Below, one piece after another: positions 32,036 to 39,826 of a stretch of DNA of 41,002 bases (the first letter of the stretch is position 1; each line of letters opens with the position of its first letter). The notes beneath the pieces were generated by a model that was given only the letters and a program-made list of their open reading frames with translations, had not been told where the DNA came from and did no database searches. The stretch comes from Armatimonadota bacterium (GTDB taxonomy: Bacteria > Armatimonadota > Hebobacteria > GCA-020354555 > CP070648), in the NCBI GenBank assembly GCA_020354555.1, contig CP070648.1, positions 2,924,586-2,965,587 of the forward strand, in the 5' to 3' direction. The translations under genes and the position numbers were made by a program.

Positions 32036-33571
32036 TTACTTCGCATATTCCACGGCGCGGGTCTCCCGGATGACCGTGACCTTGATCTGTCCCGGGTAGT
32101 CCAGCCCTTCCTCGATGTTGTGCACGATCTCCTTCGCCAGCCGCCCCGCGGCGAGGTCGTCCACGTCCTCCGGCTTGACGATGATGCGCACCTCGCGCCC
32201 CGCTTGAATCGCGAAGCACTTGTCCACCCCGGCGCACGACTCCGCTATCTTCTCCAGGTTCTCCAGGCGCTTGATATACGTCTCCAACGTCTCCTTGCGT
32301 GCGCCCGGGCGCGAGGCCGACACCGCGTCCCCGGCCTGCACCAACACCGCCTCGACCGTCCGGAACGGCTCCTCGGCGTGGTGCGCCGAGATCGCGTGGA
32401 TGACCTCGTCGTTCTCCTTGTGATGGCGCGCGAGATCCGCGCCGATGGCCGCGTGGGTGCCTTCGACTTCGAAATCAACCGACTTGCCGATATCGTGCAG
32501 CAGGCCGGCACGCTTCGCGACCGCGACCGACGCGTGCAGCTCTCCTGCCATCACCCCGCATAGGTGGGCGACCTCGATCGAATGATCGAGCACGTTCTGC
32601 CCGTAGCTAGTGCGGAACTTGAGCTTGCCCAGCTGCCGCATCACATCCTTGGGCAAGCCGGTCACGCCGGTCTCGAGCACCGCCTGCTCGGCCGCCTCCT
32701 CGATCTTCTTCTCGACCTCCTTGCGCGCCCGCGCCACCGTCTCCTCGATGCGCCCGGGATGGATCCGCCCGTCGTTGATCAGATACGACAGGGTGGTGCG
32801 GGCGATCTCGCGGCGCACCGGGTCGAACGCCGATAGTACGACCGCCTCCGGCGTGTCGTCAATGATCAGATCCACGCCGGTTTCCGCCTCGAAGGCGCGG
32901 ATGTTGCGCCCCTCGCGCCCGATGATGCGCCCCTTCATCTCGTCGCTCGGAAGGGGCACGACGGACACGGTGGTCTCCGCTGCCTGGTCAACCGCGCAGC
33001 GCTGAATTGCCATCGCCAGGATATCGCGCGCCTTGTTCTCGGCCTCCTCGCGAGCCGCCTCCTCGATCTCCCGTGCGAGTTTGGCGGCCTCGTGGCGAAC
33101 CTCGTTCTCGACCTGCTCGAGCAGCAGTGCCTTCGCCTCTTGCGGCGTGACCCCCGAAATCCGCGCCAGCTCGGCGAGTTCACGCTCTTTGACCTCGACG
33201 ATCTCCTGCCGCATGCGGTCGAGGTCCTTCTCGCGCCCATTGAGGGCGCGTTCGCGCTTCTCGGCACCGTCGAGCTTGCGCTCGAGATTCTCCTCCTTCT
33301 GTGCAATCCGGCGCTCCGCGCGCTGGATTTCGCTCCTGCGCTCCCGGTTCTCCCGGTCTATCTCCGTGCGCAGCCGGTGCGCCTCGTCCTTGGCTTCGAG
33401 CAACGCCTCCTTCTTGAGCCCATCTATCTCCTTCTGGGCATCCTCCAGGATGCGGCTCGCCTCCCTCAGCTTCGCGCCCGCTCGCTGCGATTGCTTGCTC
33501 CCGATCAGCCATGCGAGCGCGAGCACCACGATCCAACCGACTACCGATAGAACGATATACTGCGTTTCCAT
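32036..33571 (-). CDS. rny: Ribonuclease Y
   Basis: A 511-residue membrane-anchored endoribonuclease that initiates mRNA decay. Residues about 6-23 form the N-terminal membrane helix (IVLSVVGWIVVLALAWLI). Residues about 30-190 are a long coiled coil. A KH domain has GRIIGREGRNIRAFE, and the HD nuclease domain has LLHDIGKSVDFE and AISAHHAEEPF. The C-terminal RNase Y domain ends REVRIIVKPEDVDD through VIRETRAVEYAK. GGGAG lies about eight bases upstream of the ATG. It is transcribed with recX and recA upstream and ymdB and spoVS downstream. Confidence 0.98.
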   Translation of the reverse strand: METQYIVLSVVGWIVVLALAWLIGSKQSQRAGAKLREASRILEDAQKEIDGLKKEALLEAKDEAHRLRTEIDRENRERRSEIQRAERRIAQKEENLERKLDGAEKRERALNGREKDLDRMRQEIVEVKERELAELARISGVTPQEAKALLLEQVENEVRHEAAKLAREIEEAAREEAENKARDILAMAIQRCAVDQAAETTVSVVPLPSDEMKGRIIGREGRNIRAFEAETGVDLIIDDTPEAVVLSAFDPVRREIARTTLSYLINDGRIHPGRIEETVARARKEVEKKIEEAAEQAVLETGVTGLPKDVMRQLGKLKFRTSYGQNVLDHSIEVAHLCGVMAGELHASVAVAKRAGLLHDIGKSVDFEVEGTHAAIGADLARHHKENDEVIHAISAHHAEEPFRTVEAVLVQAGDAVSASRPGARKETLETYIKRLENLEKIAESCAGVDKCFAIQAGREVRIIVKPEDVDDLAAGRLAKEIVHNIEEGLDYPGQIKVTVIRETRAVEYAK

Positions 33572-33686
33572 CTATGCAACTCCCTTCTTCGAGAGGCCGA
33601 AGGGCGGGAGAGTCATCCCATCGGCCTCAACCATGTTGCGCCCGGCGCCGCTGATCCCGACGCCGGCGGCGGCGGCCCGCCATACT

Positions 33687-34178
33687 CTACGAAGCGCTCC
33701 GCTCCCGGCGCGCCCGTGCGAGCGCCGCATCTATCACCTCAAACGTAAACCCTCGCCGCCGCAGCGCTGCGGCCAGGCGCCTCAGGCTTCCTGCTTCATC
33801 CTCGCCCGGCCGCGCCGCGTACCTGGCGGCCACTCTCAGTGCGGCATCCAGTTCCCGCTCCACGCCCATTTCTTCCTCGATCGCTCGCTGGATGATCTCT
33901 TCATCTACCCCCTTGCGGCGCAGCTCCCAGCGCACCACCAACGAGCCCCGAGGGTTGTTCGCCAGGCGCTCCCGCATCCACGCGCGGGCGAACGCCTCAT
34001 CATCTACCAGCCCCGCCATTTCCAGCGCATCCACCGCCGCGCGAATCACCGGCTCCGCGAACCCCTTGCGCGCTAGCCGCTCGGCCAGCTCCCACCGGCT
34101 CCGCGCGCGGTACCCCAACAGCCGCAGACACGCCTCGCGTGCCCGCTCGACCTCTCGCCGCGAGCAATCGCTGCTCAG
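33687..34178 (-). CDS. recX: Regulatory protein RecX
   Basis: RecX binds RecA filaments and modulates recombinase activity. The conserved part includes ACLRLLGYRARSRWELAERL, VDALEMAGLVDDEAFARAWM, RGSLVVRWELRRKGV, and a final RRGFTFEVIDAALAR helix set typical of three-helix RecX repeats. The nearest standard start is TTG 34118, but homologous sequence extends upstream (EVERAREACLRLL). No ATG, GTG or TTG is in frame between there and a stop inside recA. GGGAGG at 34189-34184 lies five bases before CTG 34178, so I place the start there, giving 163 residues. It follows recA by 62 bp. Confidence 0.88.
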   Translation of the reverse strand: MSSDCSRREVERAREACLRLLGYRARSRWELAERLARKGFAEPVIRAAVDALEMAGLVDDEAFARAWMRERLANNPRGSLVVRWELRRKGVDEEIIQRAIEEEMGVERELDAALRVAARYAARPGEDEAGSLRRLAAALRRRGFTFEVIDAALARARRERSAS

Positions 34179-34240
34179 GCTATCCTCCCTCAGGCCTAAG
34201 AGTCGCGCGGCGACGGGCCTCGCGGTCTTGTTGACCGCCG

Positions 34241-35275
34241 CTATTCCTCGGCCGCCGCGTCATCTTCATCCGCCGCACTGGCCCCGTCGGCGCCGACCTG
34301 CTGGCGGATGCGATCCTCGATCTCCTGGGCCAGCTCCGCGTTGCTCTCCAATGTCTCTCGTGCGTTCTCGCGCCCCTGCCCGAGGCGGGTATCGCCGTAG
34401 CTGAGAAACGCCCCCGACTTGGTGATCAGCCCGAGCCCCAGGCCGACGTCGAGAATGCAACCGCCGTGGGATATCCCCTTGCCGTAGATCATGTCGAACT
34501 CGGCCTGCCGGAACGGCGGCGCGACCTTGTTCTTGACTACCCGCGCGCGGCTGCGCGCGCCGATGACCTGCGTCCCGGACTTGAGGTTCTCCACCCGCCG
34601 CAGCTCGATGCGCACCGACGACCAGAACTTGAGCGCGCGGCCGCCGGGCGTGACTTCCGGATTGCCGAACATGATGCCGATCTTCTCGCGGAGCTGGTTC
34701 AGGAAGACCCCAACCGTGCGCGTCGTCGCCAGCGATCCCGAGAGCTTGCGCATCGCCTTGCTCATCAGCCGCGCTTGGAGCCCGACGTGCGAATCGCCCA
34801 TTTCCCCTTCCAGCTCCGTCTGGGGAACCAGCGCGGCGACCGAGTCCACCACGAAAATGTCAATCGCGCCGCTGCGCACCAGCATGTCGGCGATATCCAG
34901 CGCCTGCTCCCCGGTGTCGGGCTGTGACAGCAGAAGCTCGTCAACGTTGACCCCGACCGCCTTGGCGTACGCGGGATCGAGCGCGTGTTCCGCGTCGATG
35001 AACGCGGCGGTTCCCCCGCGCTTCTGCGCTTCGGCGACGATGTGATATGCAAGCGTGGTCTTCCCCGAGGCCTCGTTCCCGAAAATCTCGATAATCCTCC
35101 CGCGCGGCACGCCCCCGACACCCAGCGCGAGGTCGAGCGTCAGCGCACCCGTCGGAATCGCATCCACCGACAGCCGCGACGACGCCTCGCCGAGGCGCAT
35201 GACTGAACCCTTGCCGAATTGCTTCTCGATCTGGCCGATGGCCAGCTCCAACGCCTTCGCTTTGTCCGACATCAT
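34241..35275 (-). CDS. recA: Recombinase RecA
   Basis: A 344-residue RecA. The N-terminal polymerisation helix ([23 protein letters not shown]), ATPase core and acidic C-terminal tail (DEDDAAAEE) are all present. Walker A reads GNEASGKTT (66-74) instead of the usual GPESSGKTT, so a proline and a serine are replaced while the invariant G, K and T remain. Walker B-type [11 protein letters not shown], loop L1 [17 protein letters not shown] and L2 [24 protein letters not shown] are normal. ATG 35275 overlaps the thpR stop as ATGA; a second ATG follows immediately. It probably belongs to the long cinA-to-spoVS transcript. Confidence 0.98.
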   Translation of the reverse strand: MMSDKAKALELAIGQIEKQFGKGSVMRLGEASSRLSVDAIPTGALTLDLALGVGGVPRGRIIEIFGNEASGKTTLAYHIVAEAQKRGGTAAFIDAEHALDPAYAKAVGVNVDELLLSQPDTGEQALDIADMLVRSGAIDIFVVDSVAALVPQTELEGEMGDSHVGLQARLMSKAMRKLSGSLATTRTVGVFLNQLREKIGIMFGNPEVTPGGRALKFWSSVRIELRRVENLKSGTQVIGARSRARVVKNKVAPPFRQAEFDMIYGKGISHGGCILDVGLGLGLITKSGAFLSYGDTRLGQGRENARETLESNAELAQEIEDRIRQQVGADGASAADEDDAAAEE

Positions 35276-35856
35276 CCCTCTCCCTGCTCCGTCGGCGCTC
35301 CCGCGAGATCAAACGCATGCTGACTCGTATAGATGGGTCCCGTCGGGCGCAGGTCGCTGCGCATCAGCTCGACGCGCCTGACCTCCATCTCACCAAACGG
35401 CCGCTCGCGCATCGCCCGTATCTCGGCGGCGAGCCCGTCACGCCCGCCCGCGCTGCGGCACCGGCCCACTGTGACATGCGGGCTGAACCCCCGCGCTTCC
35501 CTGTCAAATCCCAATGGCTCCAGCGCCGCCTCTACCCGCTCCGCCAGCCGCGCAAGCTCCTCCGCGCCCTCTTTGACTCCCACCCAGATCACCCGCGGCG
35601 CTGTTGCCGACGGGAACCCGCCCGTGCCCTCGATCCGCAGGCGGAACGGCGCCTCCGCTTCCACGGCCGGCCTCACCGCCTCGACGATCGGCGCCAGCCG
35701 CGCGTCATCCACCCACCCCAGGAACTTGAGCGTCAGGTGCATGTTGTCCGGGCGCACCCACTTGACGTCGCCGCCCGTGCGTCGCAGCGAACCCTGCGCC
35801 TCACCGATGGCCTGGCGTAGGTTCCCGTCCAGGTTGACGGCCACGAAAGCCCGCAT
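35272..35856 (-). CDS. thpR: RNA 2',3'-cyclic phosphodiesterase
   Basis: A 194-residue member of the 2H phosphoesterase superfamily, also called 2'-5' RNA ligase or LigT-like. The two catalytic HxT motifs are H40-L-T42 (MHLTLKFLG) and H127-V-T129 (SPHVTVGR). It opens 2',3'-cyclic phosphate ends of RNA to 2'-phosphates. It begins [14 protein letters not shown], the usual start. Its location between cinA and recA is a recurring arrangement in several phyla, and it overlaps recA by four bases. Confidence 0.95.
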   Translation of the reverse strand: MRAFVAVNLDGNLRQAIGEAQGSLRRTGGDVKWVRPDNMHLTLKFLGWVDDARLAPIVEAVRPAVEAEAPFRLRIEGTGGFPSATAPRVIWVGVKEGAEELARLAERVEAALEPLGFDREARGFSPHVTVGRCRSAGGRDGLAAEIRAMRERPFGEMEVRRVELMRSDLRPTGPIYTSQHAFDLAGAPTEQGEG

Positions 35857-35913
35857 CGTCTCGATCCAGCGCCTCGCCGCACGGCAGCAACGCAGCGCCT
35901 TTTCCCCTACGTC

Positions 35914-37173
35914 CTAGTCTTCTGCGCGCGCCCGTGCTAGCCTCTCGGCCTCGCTCAGCACCAACGCCAACGCCGCGTTCGCCGCTCGCGACTTGATCAT
36001 GTCACGCGCGCCGCCAAAACGGTGTTCCTCGCACTTCTCCCCGTCCGGGCCGCAGAAGCCAATGTACGTCAGGCCGACCGGCTTCCGCGCCGTGCCGCCC
36101 GAAGGGCCGGCAATCCCCGTTACCGAAACCGCGACATCCGACCCAAGCACCCGGCGCGCTCCCGCAGCCATCGCGAGGGCGGTCGGCTCGCTCACCGCTC
36201 CGTGTTCCTCCAGCACCGTCTCCGCAACGCCGAGCAACTCCACCTTCGCGCGATTGCCGTACGTTACAAGCGAACCGAGAAAGTAGTCCGAGCTGCCCGG
36301 AACTTGCGTTATCCGGTGGCCGATCAGGCCCCCGGTGCACGATTCAGCGGCCCCGAGGGTCAGCCCGGCCACCCGCAGGCGCTCGCCGACAGCCGCCTCC
36401 AACGACTCCTCGTCGCGGCCGTACATGAATCCCCCGGCGCGCTCCCGCACCGCCGCTTCGAGGGGATCGAGCATCGCCTCCGCCGCGTCCGCGTCCGCCG
36501 CCTTCGCGGTCAGGCGCACGTGCACCTCGCCGGTACACGCGAGGAGCGCAATGGTGGGATTGCTCTGCGCCGCAACCAGATCCCCGATTAGATTCTCCAG
36601 CGTGGATTCGCCGATACCGACGAACCTGAGCACCCGCGATCGGATGACGCTGTCCGGCGACAGGCGGCGCAGCTCCGGCAGTAGGCTCTCCTCGGCCATC
36701 GCCTCCATTTCTCTGGGCACGCCGGGCAGGGCGCACACGACATGGCCATCCTCTTCGACCATGAAGCCCGGAGCGCTGCCGACGGGGTTGGGCATGATGC
36801 GTGATCCCGCGGGCACGCGCGCCTGCTTCATGTGGCTGTCGAGGACGGGGATGCCGCGGGTCTCGAGGAGCGACCGAATACGTCTCGCGCAGGATTCGTC
36901 GAAGATGAGTTCGCGGTTGAGGGCGAGCGCGATCGCCTCCGACGTGACATCATCGGCCGTCGGGCCGAGGCCGCCGGTTACGATCACGGCGTCGGCGTGG
37001 TTCAGCCCGTCACGCACCGCCGCGCGGATGCGCTCAACGTTGTCACCGACCGTGACGTGCCGATAGACGTCTATGCCGACGTCCGGCAGTCTGCGCGACA
37101 GGTAGGCGGCGTTGGTGTTGACGATCTGACCAAGGAGAAGCTCGGTTCCTACCGAGAGGATTTCCGCTCGCAT
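35914..37173 (-). CDS. cinA: CinA family protein (competence/damage-inducible; NMN deamidase-related)
   Basis: A 419-residue two-domain CinA. The N-terminal MoCF-like pyrophosphatase domain has AEILSVGTELLLGQIVNTN, VIVTGGLGPTADD and PNPVGSAPGF. The C-terminal amidohydrolase domain has LTLGAAESCTGGLIGHRIT, GSLVTYGNRAKVELLGV and VTGIAGPSGGTARKPVG. In characterised cases the domains act as ADP-ribose pyrophosphatase and NMN deamidase in pyridine nucleotide recycling. ATG 37173 has AGGGGA five bases upstream. A strong promoter lies about 240 nt upstream, leaving a long structured leader. Confidence 0.96.
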   Translation of the reverse strand: MRAEILSVGTELLLGQIVNTNAAYLSRRLPDVGIDVYRHVTVGDNVERIRAAVRDGLNHADAVIVTGGLGPTADDVTSEAIALALNRELIFDESCARRIRSLLETRGIPVLDSHMKQARVPAGSRIMPNPVGSAPGFMVEEDGHVVCALPGVPREMEAMAEESLLPELRRLSPDSVIRSRVLRFVGIGESTLENLIGDLVAAQSNPTIALLACTGEVHVRLTAKAADADAAEAMLDPLEAAVRERAGGFMYGRDEESLEAAVGERLRVAGLTLGAAESCTGGLIGHRITQVPGSSDYFLGSLVTYGNRAKVELLGVAETVLEEHGAVSEPTALAMAAGARRVLGSDVAVSVTGIAGPSGGTARKPVGLTYIGFCGPDGEKCEEHRFGGARDMIKSRAANAALALVLSEAERLARARAED

Positions 37174-37312
37174 GCGGTCCCCTGGAGCGCGCCGACCGTC
37201 GCGGGCCTGCGGCGCGCTCGTTCCGCGGGCTCGCCCGCTGTGACACCGCACAGTCGGCCTGTGCCCGCATTCTAACCCGGATTACCCATGACCGACCTCG
37301 CGCCCTGCGCGC

Positions 37313-37350
37313 GGTGCGCCTATGAAGTATCATGAATAGCGCGGCGCACC
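37313..37350 (-). promoter_or_regulatory. Hairpin in the cinA leader
   Basis: GGTGCGCC (37313-37320) pairs perfectly with GGCGCACC (37343-37350). On the transcript strand the 22-nt loop contains TTCAT-GATAC-TTCAT, a 5-bp direct repeat. It lies midway in the predicted 240-nt leader of cinA. No known riboswitch class is recognised. Confidence 0.4.
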
Positions 37351-37420
37351 CCAGGCAGCACGCTCAGAGATCGGTAGCGCCGACCCGCGCCGGGTATGAG
37401 TAATACCGGCTAACGCTGCC

Positions 37421-37449
37421 ATTATAGCCCATTCCCGCGCCCGCGGCAA
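37421..37449 (-). promoter_or_regulatory. Sigma-70 promoter of the cinA-recA-rny block
   Basis: On the minus strand TTGCCG (37449-37444) and a perfect TATAAT (37426-37421) are 17 bp apart. Transcription would start near 37414. I saw no clear LexA-type palindrome overlapping it. Confidence 0.75.
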
Positions 37450-37483
37450 GCGCATCCCGCTGATGGCGCCGGGGCAGCGTCCC

Positions 37484-38152
37484 TCAGTGGCTGGCCGGTG
37501 AGATCGACTCGACAACGCCCCCGACCAGCGCGCCCATCGCCGCCCCAGCGAGAGCCATGACCAGTACCTCCGCTGCCACTATCGGCGCCGGCGTCCCCGC
37601 AATCGTACCGGTAAGCAGCATCTGCGCGAACCACATGCCCGCGGCCAGCGCCCCGCCGACCTTCCCACCGGTCCAGATCCCGCCCCCGTAGTACGCGCTC
37701 AACGCTCCGATGATCGCCCCGTTGATCGCCCCCACGATGAAGCCCTGCGCGACGTACACCGCGACCGTTCCCCCCTCGAGTATCCCCGAGCCGGCTTCGG
37801 CCAGCAGTCCGGTCACTACGCCAAGCGCCCCGCCTCCCGTCACTGCGCCGGCGATGATGCTTCGAACCAGCAGCCGCCTGGCACCTCGTGCGGCTGACAC
37901 GTGGTCGGCTGGCACCCGGCTCTCCGGGCGGGGCGCAGTCCGCTCAGACGGGCCACTCAGCCGCAGCGGTCCGAGCGTCCCCAACTCCGAAGTGTCCTCC
38001 GCGCTTGGCCTCTTGTCCGGCGCAGCTCTCGCTCCGGCGGCCGCCGCTTTTACGTCGGCGTCATCGTCCGTGGAAGCGCCGAGCCGCGTGCCACAGTTCC
38101 AGCAGGTCTCCCGGCCCGGCGGATTATGCTGATGGCAGTGCTCGCATTCCAC
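37484..38152 (-). CDS. Zinc-ribbon membrane protein, unknown function
   Basis: A 222-residue protein. The N-terminus is a zinc ribbon with C3, C6, C17 and C20 (CEHCHQ, CWNCGT). A low-complexity Ala/Asp-rich linker follows. From about residue 93 to the end there is a chain of Gly/Ala-rich hydrophobic segments (SIIAGAVTGGGALGVVTGLL, FIVGAINGAIIGALSAYYGGG, VLVMALAGAAMGALVGGVV) suggesting four or so membrane helices with small-residue packing. No family is recognised. The zinc ribbon should face the cytoplasm. It lies 42 bp after the acylphosphatase gene. Confidence 0.7.
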   Translation of the reverse strand: MECEHCHQHNPPGRETCWNCGTRLGASTDDDADVKAAAAGARAAPDKRPSAEDTSELGTLGPLRLSGPSERTAPRPESRVPADHVSAARGARRLLVRSIIAGAVTGGGALGVVTGLLAEAGSGILEGGTVAVYVAQGFIVGAINGAIIGALSAYYGGGIWTGGKVGGALAAGMWFAQMLLTGTIAGTPAPIVAAEVLVMALAGAAMGALVGGVVESISPASH

Positions 38153-38194
38153 CGTCGTCTCGACTTCACCCCGCCGAATTCCCCGGCCAGGCCG

Positions 38195-38473
38195 TCAATA
38201 GGTGATCCGAAATGACCTGAACTCGCCGATCGCCGCCCGCCACTGTGCGTCAACCGCCTCGACGCGCGCGCTCGCTGGCCCGCGGCGCAGATGCCCCAGT
38301 AAGGCCTGCAGCGACTTCTCACGCCCCTCGGCGACCACCTCGACCTCGTCGCCGACCGTGTTGCGCACCCAGCCGGTCAGCCCCAGCTCAATCGCCCGGC
38401 GCTGGACGAACGCGCGAAAGCCTACCGCTTGCACCCTGCCCCGGATTGTAGCGTGGAGCCGTTGATCGGGCAT
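38195..38473 (-). CDS. acyP: Acylphosphatase
   Basis: A 92-residue protein that hydrolyses carboxyl-phosphate bonds of acyl phosphates. The signature GRVQAVGFRAFVQRRA contains the catalytic arginine R20, and GWVRNTVGDEVEVVAEG contains the catalytic asparagine N38. Length and layout are standard. ATG 38473 is chosen from the family length; the open frame extends upstream into holA but is not conserved-looking. It starts 28 bp after the holA stop. Confidence 0.95.
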   Translation of the reverse strand: MPDQRLHATIRGRVQAVGFRAFVQRRAIELGLTGWVRNTVGDEVEVVAEGREKSLQALLGHLRRGPASARVEAVDAQWRAAIGEFRSFRITY

Positions 38474-38501
38474 TCTCTGCGCCTGCCCCTCCTCACGCAC
38501 G

Positions 38502-39674
38502 TCACGGGCGGGGTGTCGCACCGGTGCCGCGGGTGCTTCTCGCGTCCGCAGCGGCCGCGCCCGCGCCCGATCGCCGCCGACATAGCCCCGCAACGAGCAG
38601 TTCCAGCGCCATCCGCGGCTCCGACACACCCTCGCCGATGCCCTTCAGGGCAAGCTCCGCCGCGAGCACGCGGCGCAGCGCGTAGGCCAACTGCGGCCAC
38701 GAGAACCGCCGCGCCTGTCCCGCCAGTCGGTTGACCAGCCACTGGCGGCTGGACAGATAGCGCCGTATGTCGGCGTCCTCCGGCAGCAAGGCCTCGGCCT
38801 CATCTGAGGGTTCCTTCCCCGGGCGCCAGCCCGTATCGAGCAGCACCTTAGTCTGCCAGATGAGCCGAAACTGGCGGGCGATGAAAGCCAGCGCCGTGGT
38901 CGGTTCGACGCCTTGGTATTGCACGAGATCGCGCAGCACCGCCAGCGCCTGATCCGCATCGCCGGCGCCGATGGCGTCGCCCACCGCGAAGACATTATCC
39001 TCAGGGGCACGTACCGTCAACTCCTCAACGTGGCGCTTGGATATGCCGCTCCCCTCCGATGCGACCAGCACAAGCTTCTCGACCTCACGTGCGATCCTAC
39101 CGAGGTCGGTGCCGACGCGCTCGGTCAACAGCGCGGCGACGGCCGGCTTCATGGTGCTGCCCAGGGATTGCGCGTAGTCGGCAGCCCACGCGGCAGCCTC
39201 CTCCCGCCTCATCGCGGCGCATTCGACTACGCTGCCCGACTCCGCGACCGCCTTAATCAACTCCGCGCTCAAGCGGCTCTTCGCCTCTCCGCCGGCTGAC
39301 CTCCGGCGCTCGGATCGCTGGCCGCGCGCTCCCTCCGTGAGAATCACCGTCGTGCCCGGCGCCGCGCGCAGATTGCTCGCCAGTTCGCGCTGTTCGGCAT
39401 TCGTCATGTTCTCCACGCCGTCCACCACGAGCACGCGGACGGGACTCAGGCTCGCGGCTGTCTGCGCCCTACCCGAGATCGCGGCCGCCCTGACTCCTTT
39501 GCCGACGACGAAAGTCTCCACCGCATAGTCGCGGTCCTCGGGCGAAACCAGGCGTTCCACGATCCCGTTGCGCACCCGCAGCTTCAGTTCGTACTCGGGG
39601 CCATGCAGCAGACACCACTGGCCCTGCGGATCGTATCCCTGCTTGTGGAATTGGGCGGCGGAAAGCTTAGGCAT
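38502..39674 (-). CDS. holA: DNA polymerase III subunit delta
   Basis: A 390-residue clamp-loader delta subunit that opens the beta clamp. The N-terminus reads QWCLLHGPEYELK (degenerate nucleotide loop, as normal for delta), followed by VETFVVGKG, VRVLVVDGVENM and TTVILTEGA. The middle and C-terminal parts contain TDLGRIAREVEKLVLVA, ISKRHVEELTVRAPEDNVFAVGDAI and FIARQFRLIWQTK, all typical. The last about 30 residues are Arg/Ala-rich and poorly ordered, longer than usual. No good ribosome site precedes ATG 39674. Confidence 0.92.
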   Translation of the reverse strand: MPKLSAAQFHKQGYDPQGQWCLLHGPEYELKLRVRNGIVERLVSPEDRDYAVETFVVGKGVRAAAISGRAQTAASLSPVRVLVVDGVENMTNAEQRELASNLRAAPGTTVILTEGARGQRSERRRSAGGEAKSRLSAELIKAVAESGSVVECAAMRREEAAAWAADYAQSLGSTMKPAVAALLTERVGTDLGRIAREVEKLVLVASEGSGISKRHVEELTVRAPEDNVFAVGDAIGAGDADQALAVLRDLVQYQGVEPTTALAFIARQFRLIWQTKVLLDTGWRPGKEPSDEAEALLPEDADIRRYLSSRQWLVNRLAGQARRFSWPQLAYALRRVLAAELALKGIGEGVSEPRMALELLVAGLCRRRSGAGAAAADARSTRGTGATPRP

Positions 39675-39826
39675 AGGACTGTTCGGCGGCGTCGCCGGTC
39701 ACGGCGAGCTTATGACTCTCGGTTTCCGTTGGCGCACGCGCTCTTCCTGCCCAAGGCAGACCTCATCGCGAACGCGCGACGACCAGCTCTTGAGAATGAC
39801 CAGCCCGGTGCGGGAAAAGCCTGACC

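Larger units (their letters stand above)
37174..37483. other. cinA leader and promoter region
   Basis: These 310 bp hold no supported gene. They contain the cinA promoter at 37421-37449, a leader hairpin at 37313-37350, and a small GCGGG-CTCG-CCCGC palindrome near 37226. The remainder downstream of the promoter toward 37483 shows nothing else I could identify. Confidence 0.5.

Noticed and set aside
32000-32036. GC-rich palindrome followed by CTTTT as a terminator
   Set aside because: The T-run is on the plus strand, but the genes on both sides run on the minus strand, so the orientation is wrong.
34999-35318. Frames antisense to recA on the plus strand
   Set aside because: Shadow frames of a universally conserved gene.
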